Shown piece after piece: positions 23,101-33,100 of a stretch of DNA of 64,000 nucleotides; the first letter of the stretch is position 1; each line of letters starts with the position of its first letter. The DNA is from Fratercula arctica (Eukaryota > Chordata > Aves > Charadriiformes > Alcidae). The stretch is taken from the NCBI GenBank assembly GCA_947846985.1, contig CANTUZ010000003.1, forward strand, positions 55,748,096-55,812,095, given 5' to 3'. The translations under genes were made by a program, and so were the position numbers. The notes beneath the pieces are model-generated. The model did not search any database. It saw nothing but the letters and a program-made list of their open reading frames with translations, and was not told the DNA's origin.

Positions 23101-26100
23101 GGAAGGATCCCTGTATATTTCCCTTGTTTTCTTATCCCTAGGCAGCAGCTACTGGGCACACTCGGGAACGGAATAGTAGAATACTTTGGTCTGACCCAAT
23201 ATGACAGTTCCTTTGAGTGCCTACTTCATATGCTCAAAAGCTGAGTGAAAATTAGGTCCTGCATTTATGTCAATGCTGCCTTTGTTCCAGAACATATAGT
23301 GCCAGTTTCTCATATGCTATAAACTAACATAGATCATTTAAAGCAGAACACATTGAGACTTCCCAAGATTGTGAATGAAAAACAGTCCTCCAAGTCTGGG
23401 TTTCACAAGGTGCGTTTTGTCTCCTGATACCTCGTTAAAACAAGCATTTGTAGCTACGTATGTGGTGCTACACTCTTACTTTCCTCAGAGGCCGGCTCCG
23501 TCCTCACCGAGTTCCATATGAAGAGTGACCGGGTCCTTTAAGAGCTTACTGTGGCTGAAACCAGTCTGCACCTTGGCATTGCACTAAAATATATTTATGC
23601 AAATGAGAGAAATCAGAATAAAGTCAGCTTATTAAAAAGAGTAACCTGGGCTAAGAGAACGGACAGGAGGGAGTTGTGATATCCACACTCAGCCATTTGA
23701 TCCTGCAGAATTCCTGGGACGGGGACTCTAGGAGTCATTGAGAATGGATCCTAACTGCACGGGCCATGGCGACATTGAGCAGGAGAAAGAAATCAGTGGA
23801 AGGTGTGCCCAAAAAGTCTGACTACTCATCCCTAGAATTTGGTCCTTGTTACTAAAATACGTAGTAAGCAATAGGAAGCAGTGTCTTCTTTTCAACAGAA
23901 GATCCAAAGTCATAGTTGGAAACAAACTTGATTTTTGATTTTATTTAGCTAACCGACATTGTAAACTTTGTTTCACTCTTTTAATGGTATCTTCTTTTAA
24001 ATGGATATCCTCTATTAACTTTTCCTTTGTAATTGTTGTATTGCCAGCTCCCAGGACAGTCCTGTCAAACGCCACTCTGACGCTGTCTTCACTGACAACT
24101 ACAGCCGCTTTCGAAAGCAAATGGCTGTGAAGAAATACTTAAACTCAGTTTTAACTGGAAAAAGAAGGTATTACAAGAAAGCAAATGTACATTGTTTCCA
24201 TACTTGTATGGTATTAAGGCAGAAAAGATTTATACTCACATATATATACAGAGGGGACAAACAAAAGGCAATGAACGTTAATGACTTTATAACGTAGTTT
24301 ATAACATGGTTGTCAAATACAGACAGCGTTTTCTTCTAGACTGGAGCAGACACTACAATCAGATTAGAATAAAAGAATAAAGAGGAGACAGCATCTGGCA
24401 ATTTTAAAAAGCTTCTGACAGATTCTTAAAATGGTTTTATTTATTAAAAAGGCCTGCTAAAGAAAAATCCACAGAGCTACGGGACATGAACAAAAATTTT
24501 ATAAAGAAAATGCACTATTTGTTGAAAATGTGCCTTTAAGTAAGCACATAAAATGGGAATTTAGAAGTCCCAGAAAGGCCTAATCAGTATTGGTGAGAAG
24601 TGCCAGGAAATGTTTTTGTAAAGCTTGTATTCTGTTTGTATATTCACTCATTTAGACAACTGCTTGTAAATTATCACATGCCCTCACCTGTTAAACATGT
24701 TATTTCATGTGATTTATAACACTTTGGTATAAGTGTAACAAAACATGCAATGGCTACAGTTAGAAGGCGGCTTTGCTTGCTTGTTTGCTTTTTCTTCTGA
24801 GAGCAATAAAACTTGTTTCTGATCCACAACAGCCAGGAAGAGCTAAACCCCGCTAAACTTCGAGACGAAGCAGAACTTCTTGAACCTTCCTTTTCAGAAA
24901 ACTACGATTCTGTAGATGAGCTGCTGAGCCACCTCCCGCTGGTATGCCCAGATTTTCTTTCCTCTTGCTATCTGTCACTGGACTTGACCCATAAAATGAG
25001 ATTGATCATAGATGGAGCGTGGCCTATCAGAAAGGCAGAATCATCTAGGAAAGAGCCATCTTCCATAAAACGCTGCATGTTTCTATAGGGATTGTGTCTG
25101 AATATAATAATCATTTTAATAACAAAAATTAAGTTATCCCATGATTGCTGCTATTCAAAATTCCTAATTAAATGGTCCTCTTAATAACGTGCCTAACTCA
25201 CTTGGGTGTTTCAGCTTGTGTGCACTGCAGCATAAAACCAGAATTGACTCATTTTTAATTACAAAGATTATTATTTCTTCAGAGAACAAGCTCAAGAATA
25301 TTTCTTTTAATTAAAAAAAAAAAAAAAAAGCTGCACATTTTGTTTAGCCCCTATTTCATGAGAAGAGAGTTGCCCCTAGAATTAATAGGATCAGCAACAT
25401 GAACCCCAAGCATTCAGAAGTCACTTGACTCCCATCTAAGTTGTGCTGCAGAGGGATCTGACATAAAAATATTGCAGTTACTGTTTTCCATTTAGCTACT
25501 ACTATTTTTCTAAAATCATTCACAAATATATTTCTTTGGTTTACTGAAATGTAAACTCTTCTACATCACAGAACTTGCAGGGAAATAAAATTGAAAGGGT
25601 AACGTAGAAGTGAATTGGGCTTGGTCTTCTCAAAAGTGCGTTATGAAACTTATGATAGGATGGGCTTTGGCATTCAGCTGTGTCTCAACTACAAGTAAGA
25701 AAAAAGGATACTCTTGAAGATAATTTTTTGGGTTTTTTTTTTTTTTTTTTTTTTTGGACGAGGGAGGAGGGACTAAAAGAGACATTTCTTCAAACTGTTG
25801 TTTCCTTCCAAGACTGAAAGAAAATATTCTTTTCCTTTCCACAAATGTAGCAGTTCCTCTAAAGTTCTCAAAGATTAGAAAAGACATAGACTGCTTATGC
25901 CTTAAGGAACAAAATAATTTGTCAAGTGATGGGATTCAGGAAAGAAACATTTTTTCCAGACAAGATCGTTGCAAAAATATCTGCTCCTGGATTTTGCACC
26001 TTATAAAACTTCTGGCATTGACTAAAGGGAACGAGAGCAGTGGTGCAGTGGGTTGTGGGTGTCTTCCTGGAAATATTGTCAGTTCTTTCCTTTTTTATGG

Positions 26101-26527
26101 ACGGTAATGATGATCCAGATCTCCCTATAGGTGAATCACTTCCTCAGCATTGGCTGTTACTGGTCATTTTATTGCAGTGCTCCGTTGCTAGTGTAGTGTG
26201 TATCAATACACCTGAATTCATGTATCCACGCTAAAGATACAGTTGTTTTCAAAGTGAGCTGTTGTGATCTGTAGGCCAACGTGCAGTAACATTTTTGCCT
26301 AATCCTTCAACCTTTCTTCCACACCCTGCAGCCTTGTCTGCTGGCTGTAATGCCCACCAAGCTCCCGCGAATAGCTCCATCTCACGTTTGTCAGCCCCAA
26401 GCGCAGCATTTGTTTTCTGCCAAGTGTTACTTCTTGTCCACTGTCTGTTTTTATACACCTCATGATGCAACTGCTTATGGAAATGGCTTTTAAAACATAT
26501 TCCTCTTCTGCTTTTTAGGACCTCTGA
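20070..26527 (+). CDS. VIP: VIP prepropeptide (vasoactive intestinal peptide / PHI precursor), six coding segments
   Basis: This encodes the secreted precursor of vasoactive intestinal peptide, a neuropeptide of the secretin/glucagon family acting through VPAC receptors; in birds it is the main hypothalamic prolactin-releasing factor. Joined segments are 20070-20182, 21876-22016, 22402-22506, 24048-24167, 24833-24941 and 26519-26527, giving 594 nt or 198 residues. All introns are GT-AG and phases agree. Visible order: signal peptide (about residues 1-21, [11 protein letters not shown] core), N-terminal propeptide, PHI-like peptide (89-115, [12 protein letters not shown]...), KR sites, VIP (129-156, [20 protein letters not shown]...LNSVLT), GKR amidation/cleavage signal (157-159), and a C-terminal peptide ending LPLDL. 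The start ATG has G at -3 and +4 and is the first in the mRNA. The promoter CRE implies cAMP control. The mature VIP shows the avian residues Ser11, Phe13, Val26 and Thr28. No disruptions are seen. Confidence 0.97.
20183..21875 (+). other. VIP: VIP intron 2
   Basis: GT-AG intron with phase 2. The first 300 bp belong to the CpG island, followed by a CR1 3' tail (20491-20546) and AT-rich DNA. Nothing else was recognised. Confidence 0.85.
20491..20546 (+). mobile_element. CR1 3' tail in VIP intron 2
   Basis: GGACTGGAATCTTTAAGGTC, then CCCTTACAATCCGAACC, and an ATTCTATG octamer pair. It closely resembles the CR1 tail at 2602-2678. It is a very short 5'-truncated copy about 310 bp after exon 2. 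Confidence 0.75.
21876..22016 (+). CDS. VIP: VIP exon 3: N-terminal propeptide
   Basis: 141 nt between acceptor TCCAACAG and donor GTGAGT. It encodes [19 protein letters not shown] to [17 protein letters not shown], the spacer between signal peptide and PHI. It begins and ends in phase 2. The [11 protein letters not shown] end is a recognisable VIP-family feature. Confidence 0.95.
22402..22506 (+). CDS. VIP: VIP exon 4: PHI-like peptide
   Basis: 105 nt (35 codons), phase 2 at both ends. The 27-residue PHI-like peptide is coded at 22412-22492 ([16 protein letters not shown] to LHSLI). It is preceded by NAR and followed by Arg-Lys-Arg-Val rather than the Gly-Lys-Arg of mammals, so it has no glycine amide donor. 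The exon can be skipped without changing frame. Confidence 0.95.
22507..24047 (+). other. VIP: VIP intron 4
   Basis: GT-AG intron between the PHI and VIP exons, phase 2. It contains an ancient CR1 3' tail at about 23080-23213. The rest is unremarkable AT-rich DNA. Confidence 0.85.
23080..23213 (+). mobile_element. Ancient CR1 3' end (reptile-type) in VIP intron 4
   Basis: GGCAGCAGCTACTGGGCACA and, 30 bp later, TTTGGTCTGACCCAATATGA and CAGTTC. This matches the 3' end of old amniote CR1 lineages ('...tttggtctgacccagtatggcagttctta'), which differ from the ATTCTATG-tailed avian CR1s. It is heavily diverged and its left border is uncertain. Confidence 0.6.
24048..24167 (+). CDS. VIP: VIP exon 5: mature VIP
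   Basis: 120 nt (40 codons), phase 2 at both ends. It contains SSQDSPVKR, then the 28-residue VIP at 24073-24156 ([16 protein letters not shown] and onward to NSVLT), then GKR at 24157-24165. The glycine supplies the C-terminal amide and KR is the prohormone convertase site. Its length also allows skipping in frame, but that would remove VIP itself. Confidence 0.98.
24168..24832 (+). other. VIP: VIP intron 5
   Basis: Intron with donor GTATTA and acceptor CCACAACAG. No repeat or gene recognised. Confidence 0.85.
24833..24941 (+). CDS. VIP: VIP exon 6: C-terminal peptide
   Basis: 109 nt encoding [19 protein letters not shown] to [15 protein letters not shown], an acidic C-terminal propeptide. 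It ends exactly on a codon boundary (phase 0) before donor GTATGC. Confidence 0.95.
25312..25329. repeat. Poly-A tract in VIP intron 6
   Basis: About 18 consecutive adenines. No retroposon body is recognisable. Confidence 0.85.
25733..25755. repeat. Poly-T tract in VIP intron 6
   Basis: About 23 consecutive thymines next to a purine-rich GGAGGAGGG stretch. Confidence 0.85.
26519..26527 (+). CDS. VIP: VIP exon 7, coding part (Asp-Leu-stop)
   Basis: GAC CTC TGA follows acceptor CTTTTTAG. Joined in phase 0 to exon 6 it completes the family-typical end LPLDL-stop. The rest of the exon is 3'UTR. Confidence 0.9.
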   Translation, partial: DL

Positions 26528-26663
26528 AGGACACCTGGTAAAGTCTATGAGAAGAACAAGTTATTTTTGAGTTCCACATAGTATTTCAAAGAGATGACTT
26601 TAGTCATCAAACCAGAACAAATATGTTGTGAAGTGAAAGTTGTGATATATTTGTTTCTTATGT

Positions 26664-26669
26664 AATAAA
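26664..26669 (+). terminator. VIP: Proximal polyadenylation signal, VIP
   Basis: AATAAA in TGTAATAAAAG, about 140 bp after the stop codon. Use of this site would give a short 3'UTR. Confidence 0.7.
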
Positions 26670-26786
26670 AGTTGATATTTACATTGTAAATATTACTCTA
26701 GAGTTCTCTACTGAAAGCTGTACATATGGATGCCAGTTTAACTCATGAGAAGTCTGTGAGTCCATATGCTGTAAATCCTTTACTTC

Positions 26787-26792
26787 AATAAA
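26787..26792 (+). terminator. VIP: Distal polyadenylation signal, VIP
   Basis: AATAAA in TTCAATAAATTC, followed within 30 bp by a GT-rich GAGTGTG element, which makes it a plausible main 3' end. Confidence 0.75.
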
Positions 26793-26810
26793 TTCATTTG
26801 AAAATGAGTG

Positions 26811-29800
26811 TGCAGCCGCAAAGCGCCCATCATTGCTAATTAATTGGCTTATTTTAGATATGGTACAACTTCAGATAAGCCAGTATGATAACAGGGATAC
26901 ATTTCCAGACAGCTTCAGAAACAAGTGTAAAAAATATGAAAAGAATGTGCAAAGTGTGTAAAACTGCATTACAAAGATGTCTGAAGGTTACTGCCAAGCC
27001 AAAGGGAATACTTTCCTAGCAGCTTAGTGAGCAACTAGAGAAAATGAAGAAGCATTATAAACTATTTGACCTCTGACAGCATCTTTCCTTCCTGTTCACA
27101 TTTTTAATATTTCACAATATACATATTATATTAAGACCAGAAATGCATCCTTTATTTTCAGTCATGTTTTGGATGCTCTGGGTCTGACAAAGCACACAAA
27201 GAGGAATGCTATTCCTTGATTTGTTTGATGCTTAAAAGCACTAGTTATTCTACATTTAGTTGTCTGTAGCTGATGATAAAACTACATAAAATAGCTCTGA
27301 AGACACTTTACTATTTTTTTCAGAATGAATGTAATTTACAGAATATGCAGACAATAAATCATTTTATTATCACGGCAAACTATTACTGGTTTGAATCAGT
27401 GCTACAGGTACCTGGAACAGTAGAGGTCCCAGTAAGTGCTGTCTCTACTATAGTAATATAGCTATTTTCTAACTGAGGTATGCTATGTTATATTAGAAAG
27501 ACAAGCAAGTAAGACTCCAGTCCCTATTTCTTTAGCTTTATATCATTGCTGCTTAGTATGGAACTGGAAATTTGCAGCTGATTGTCTGTTACTGTGAATC
27601 AGGATCTGGTTGTATTTTATTAAAATTGTAGATTTAACCATTTGGATAATTTTCTAAGGAATTATTTACTGTTGTAAGAACTGATAGTTCCAATGCAGTA
27701 GGCAACGTGTGCAGTACTGCATGCACAACATACAAAATGCATATTCATGCATGATGCCAACCATAACACTTCCATGACTTCCTTCCCACCTCCTAGAAGG
27801 AGATGAAATTTGAAGTAGAAAAACTTATCAGACCTACTTACAAGTTCAATTTGGAATTTCAAGTATACTTATATATCATATATATGCACATATAGACAGT
27901 GATAAAACTGATTTACAAATTCCACTTACAAGTTTACTGTTCCCATTTAGAAGGAAGTTTCAAACATGATAAAATTTGAGATTTGTGGAGAGTAGTTCTT
28001 ATAAATATGTAGCCTTCTGATTTGCAATTTTTTTGAGTTTGGCAACTGCATGTCAAAAGAGAACCGGCTTGCACAGATCAGATGTTATTATTGCTATTTC
28101 TATTCAGCCTTGACAGAATTTATTTTAGCCTAAGCCAATGAATGGTTCACAAAAAATAGATGTAATTTTGAAGTCTTCTCTTGAAAAGTGGTCTTCCAAT
28201 GGTGGTCCACTCTCAATTCCTATCTTATGAAAATTTGAGTGCAAAAGTGGCTTTGGAAATACTTGAAGGATACTAACAGATTGATGCTGTCATACTTAAT
28301 TGGAAATTTTCTTCAGTGCGGCTTGAACACTGTTAGGATTTCTGTGATAAGTAATCTTTAAAAAAGTAAGTGAAAAAAAAACAGAAGCAAAGCTGTGTTC
28401 AGTCTTCATATACAGAACTTTTTGTTTAAATATGCATGATGTTCATTCACTCAATTTAAAGTAACAAAAATTGGAGTGATCAAACTTTTGACTCCACAAC
28501 TCCAGAAATCTTTATTTGTTTTTCTAAATTTATTTTTTTTTTAGTTGTTTCCAGTTCCAGTTTATCCATAAGGCATCTGATGGAAGAGCTCATCTTCCAT
28601 GTCTAATGTTTAACCTCCCCAATATTCTGTTCTCCGTAGAAAACTGCAGCACCTTAGAACACATATTTTCTCTTTTACAATGGAGATGGAGTGGGTTACA
28701 GAAAAAAGGGATGCTTATTAGGAAATCATATATATATTATAAAAAATAATATCCTCATTGTAATAACTAAAATAATACTGTAACAGCTTCCTCAGAGGTT
28801 TAGCAAATAGAGATAGTCTAAAAGGCATGCTAAATTTTACGTACATTTTAACAAAACCTAGCACTGAAAGGGGAGATACCAAATTCCAGAACAATAAACC
28901 TGACTTCATATTTGTGTCAAAGGATGGCTTTTAACTGATAACAATTTTTGACATTCTATAGGATATATAAGGGCCAATTCGTACATTCAGACTAGCTAGT
29001 TGTGGAAGATGTAACCATTCACCTCATTTCCACCGACAAGTGCTTATGATGGGGTTAAATGATAAAATTGAAGAGAAAATTGCAACATTTCACTGAATGA
29101 GACAAATACCCAGCCTGTCAATGAGTCTTGACACATGCTACCAATCTTAGAACCCACCTGCAAAATGTCATAGCAGTGGAATCAAAGTGTTGTGTTAATC
29201 AGGAGAATGAAAGGGGCAGCTCCAAGAGGACTGCTAGGAGGAAAACAAATACTGTGGAGATTTAGAAGACCATCAGTGGCAGAAAGAATGCAACCACTCA
29301 GAAGGAAAGAATAAAACTGTGAAGGGTTATTGGGGTATATGCTAAAGAAACATCTCTCCGTGTTTCTCCGGAATTTCACTTCTAACACAGGATAGGAATA
29401 ACTACAATCATAGAGTATAGAACTCACTGTTGTTGGTTTTTTTGAATGAGGTTTGCTTTTTGGACCTATCCCATGGAGCTCGTTAGGAAAGGGACAGATT
29501 CACCTTGAAGTGCATATTTACCAGCACTGGAAGTGGATATTTGCTAGTCCTGAATCCACAGAGAGGATCTGCATACATGTGTGCATCTGTACAATCATCA
29601 CCCACTCAAAAGCAACCCTCAGGATTGCTTATAAAACTGTGAGAATTACAAAAGTTGACAAAAGATTTTAAAATTACAGTTGGTAAAAACGCATTAAAAA
29701 TGAATAAAATCCTAACAGCTCCTCTGGTATTTTAAATGGGTTTGAGGGGCTATGAGTATTTGTTCCATCTGAAAGTCTGGGAGAAAATTTCTGTTTAATA

Positions 29801-29892
29801 TGAAAACGGGTAACTTGGATCCAAAGCATAGGTATGACATCATGTATGGGAATATTGAATTGTCCCCAAAGAAAGACCTTTTGGGAAGAGTT
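26811..29892. other. Intergenic downstream of VIP, nothing recognised
   Basis: AT-rich DNA without recognisable exons, RNA genes or repeats beyond short AT dinucleotide runs. Confidence 0.5.
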
Positions 29893-30110
29893 AATGGAAT
29901 CATAGAATTATTTACTTTGGAAAAGACCTTTAAGATCATCGAGTGAAACTGTAAACCTAACATGGCCAAGTCCACCACTAAACCATGTCCCTAAGTGCCA
30001 CATCTACTTGTCTCTTAAATATCTCCAGAGATGGTGACTCAGCCACTTCCCTGGGCAGCCTGTTTCAGTGCTTGACAACCCTTTCAGTGAAGATTTTTTC
30101 CAAATATAGA
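29893..30110 (-). mobile_element. CR1 fragment (3' end)
   Basis: The + strand begins AATGGAATCATAGAATTA and continues through GACCTTTAAGATCATCGAG, GTCCACCACTAAACCATGTC and CTTCCCTGGGCAGCCTGTTTC to about 30110. This is a reverse-oriented CR1 3' region. The block CCACTAAACCATGTCCCTAAG is shared with the copy at 54821, so both belong to one subfamily. Confidence 0.9.
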
Positions 30111-33100
30111 TATATATATGCAGGAACAATTTTTTTGTTTGCAAGGCATTAGGGAAAAGTAAGTGGAAAAAAATGTTCATTGCCTCTTGTGATACTACCT
30201 ATGCTTTCCACTACCTCTTTTGATTTTCCGTATTTTCCCTCTCCCTCCTTCACTTATCACAAGCTTCCCCACTCTTAATACTCTCACCTTTGGCTTGCAA
30301 AGCTAGTGTATGAATATATTTTGAGAGGAGCAATTACAGCAGACCTTAAATTTATGATGCAGCGATTTAATAACTGCCAGCCTTGGTTATGGAGATGAGT
30401 ATTGCAGAGAACCGGCACAACCAGATTTTTCAGGAGCAACCTGTCCTGCTGACAAACAGCCCCTGACTTCCCACTGGAGATTTCCCATTTGGTTTGTGAC
30501 TGACGCAGAAGGCTGACCTTTCCTTGGATACATCAAACAGAACGTGTGGCCTCATGGGGCTTGTGCTGGCTTGGGAAACTACAATATTTTCAGCTTTTCT
30601 CCATTCTGCTTTGGAACAGTCATAGACAAATCGCTTGCCAGGTTGACAAGCTGGTTTAGGAACAGAGGTAGGAAACTAGACAACAGTCTTGTACATCAAA
30701 CTTTTAAAAAGTCTGAAGAATAACATCTTCTGGTTCTGAAGTAAACATCCAAAGAATAATTTGATGCATCTTCTTGTTCTGAAGTAAACAAACAGGAAGG
30801 GTTTTACTTCAGTTTCATATACAGATACATGCAGGCCAATTGGTAGGGAGGGGAAAAAACAGCTTTCCCTTATAAGCATAAGTATTTTCAATAGCTTGAT
30901 CAACATCTGTAAATAAAAATATGTCTGATTATTCAAAGATTAAGCTGAAAGTGACATATATCACAGTGATACAGTGAAAAAAAATATCTAAATATCACCA
31001 TTCGTGTGGTGAGAATATCTTCATCAGAGCGTGTTTTTGTGAACGAATGGGGGATGTTTCAATGAGGGGAAAAAAGGAGAAAAAAGATCCTTTCCCACTG
31101 AGAGAGTTATTTAATACTAGATTGAGTTTTGGATATGAGAATACATTTAAAAGATCATACGGGTTTTTGGTGCATAAGATCCATTTTCTGGATCTTTTCT
31201 GGAACTGGCCTGGACATTTAGAAGCCCTATTTCACATTTCAATGGGACCATGGCATCTAAGAGCCCACAGTATTTCCAAACAGGTGGTACAGATGCTTTT
31301 AATATGTTGATACTATTACTTAAGAGTTGTCAAGTCAGAATTTGCTCCTATCCATCACATATCCTCTTTTTGGCATTGGGGAAAGCAGAAGAGAAGCTAA
31401 GACCAGTCAATGTCTCCTATTGTTAGATGAAATGGATCAGTGAAGACCTTTATACTTACGAAATGTACACAGAGCTGCAATTTTTACCAGTAGCATATGA
31501 AATAGCCAGGCTATTGACTGGGTAGGACAGACAGAAGGATCTCTAGTTTTGCTTGCAAAATAACCTGTCAGTGTTGCCACTTGGCCAGATGGTAGGAGGG
31601 GTCAAGTTCTTGCACATCAGCTCTTTGATAGAGAATAAATCGTTTATATGGAGCCTGGGTGGGTCCTAGTTGCTCATTTTATGTACTAGTGAATGGCTTT
31701 TTACTGGAAGTGGTCACAAGTATGTTTGACAGACGCCTTATCACCATTTGTTGCTATTCTAACACAGCTCTTCATCTTTGTCTTTCAGCCAGTCCCACTT
31801 CCCATAACCACAGCCAGAACATCTGCACACTGTTTTAAGCAAGAAATTTTGCCTCTTATTAGGGAGTATAGAAAGCAAACTGCTGTATTCTAGGAAGACT
31901 CTTAATGACAAAGCTAGGGATATATAATTTATGCAGAAAGATTGAATCTTGGTTAAAAAGCAGGAGGAGTTCGAAAAATTCTAGGTTTGGTGCTGATGGT
32001 TTCAGTCCCATCTGGTGATTCCTTCCAGACCAGTGCATTGTGCTTGGCATTACAAAGCTGGTGCCAGAGCTCTGATCTTGAGAAGTCCAGCATGTAGTAT
32101 GAAAGAAGAAGAAACTGGTAAGTGTTGAGAAAGAGCAGGCGAAGACTGTGTCTTCAAAAAATTGCCCGGTGTTAAACCTAGTTTATATATGGCTTTTTGT
32201 TCCCTGTAGATTTAAGACTCTTGCTTCAAGAGGAAAGAAAGACTTATCTCTTGCTGACAGAGGACCTCACATGTTGCAAGTCCATTCATTAACTTAACAA
32301 ACTCCATCAGGAGCACAGCTGGGTTGTTTGTCCCCTAATTCAGCTGCTGCATGGCACCTTCTGAATCTATTGACTGTACTCGTTGGGAACCTTCTTTTAA
32401 CTGGCAGCTTAAATGGTTGACAGACACCTTACCAACCATTTGTTACCATCCTAATGTCCTCATTGTGAGAGTACCATCGCTCTTGCCAGGGAGTTGTATT
32501 TCTAGATGCGTTTGTAGACTGCATTTCCTTCCCACCCTTCGCTTTTTAGGCTAAAGACACAAAGCCTTTCTTCTCTCATCTTGTCAATAGCTCTTCATTT
32601 CCAAAACTGTGATGGATTCCCATGCCCAATGGGATCATGTTCCAGAGTGAGTTTAACATTCCTAAATTACAGTTTACCAGATGCAGCTTTGCTTTTGAAA
32701 TTACTTAATGACTCTCAATGTCTCTTCTTTATTGCAGTCATTTTGGAAAAGTGGCTAGTGATTTTCAGTGCCTCTGTTTTGAGGGCCTTGGAAGAGACGA
32801 TTTTTCAGTCTGGGTAATTTTTTTGTTGCTTCTCTAACATTTCTGAGTTTCCAAAAGCTAAGGAAGCAGAATCACCAAGCACTTGAAATATGACACCTTT
32901 TTTGGGGGTGGGTGGATGGGGAACCACTCAATCCAGTCTAAAATGCATGTAAAGGAAAACTGGATTCTTAAACAGGCAGATGCCCAGCTTATTAGGTAGT
33001 TTCATTTAGATCTCTGAATGCATCCTTTTACATGGCTATAGCCTGTATTTTTAAATCCAACTTCCTTAATCCTGCAGCTGAGGGAGATGACAAATGCACC

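Larger units (their letters stand above)
24942..26518 (+). other. VIP: VIP intron 6
   Basis: GT-AG intron with a pyrimidine-rich acceptor (TTCTGCTTTTTAG). It carries an A tract (25312-25329) and a T tract (25733-25755). No gene was recognised; open frames inside it lack homology. Confidence 0.85.
26528..26810 (+). other. VIP: VIP 3'UTR
   Basis: AU-rich untranslated sequence with two polyadenylation hexamers, at 26664-26669 and 26787-26792. The 3' end is placed about 20 bp after the second and is an estimate. Confidence 0.75.

Noticed and set aside
24813..25088. 91-codon open frame around VIP exon 6 as a separate gene
   Set aside because: It is exon 6 read through its donor site into intron 6. 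The real exon ends at 24941.
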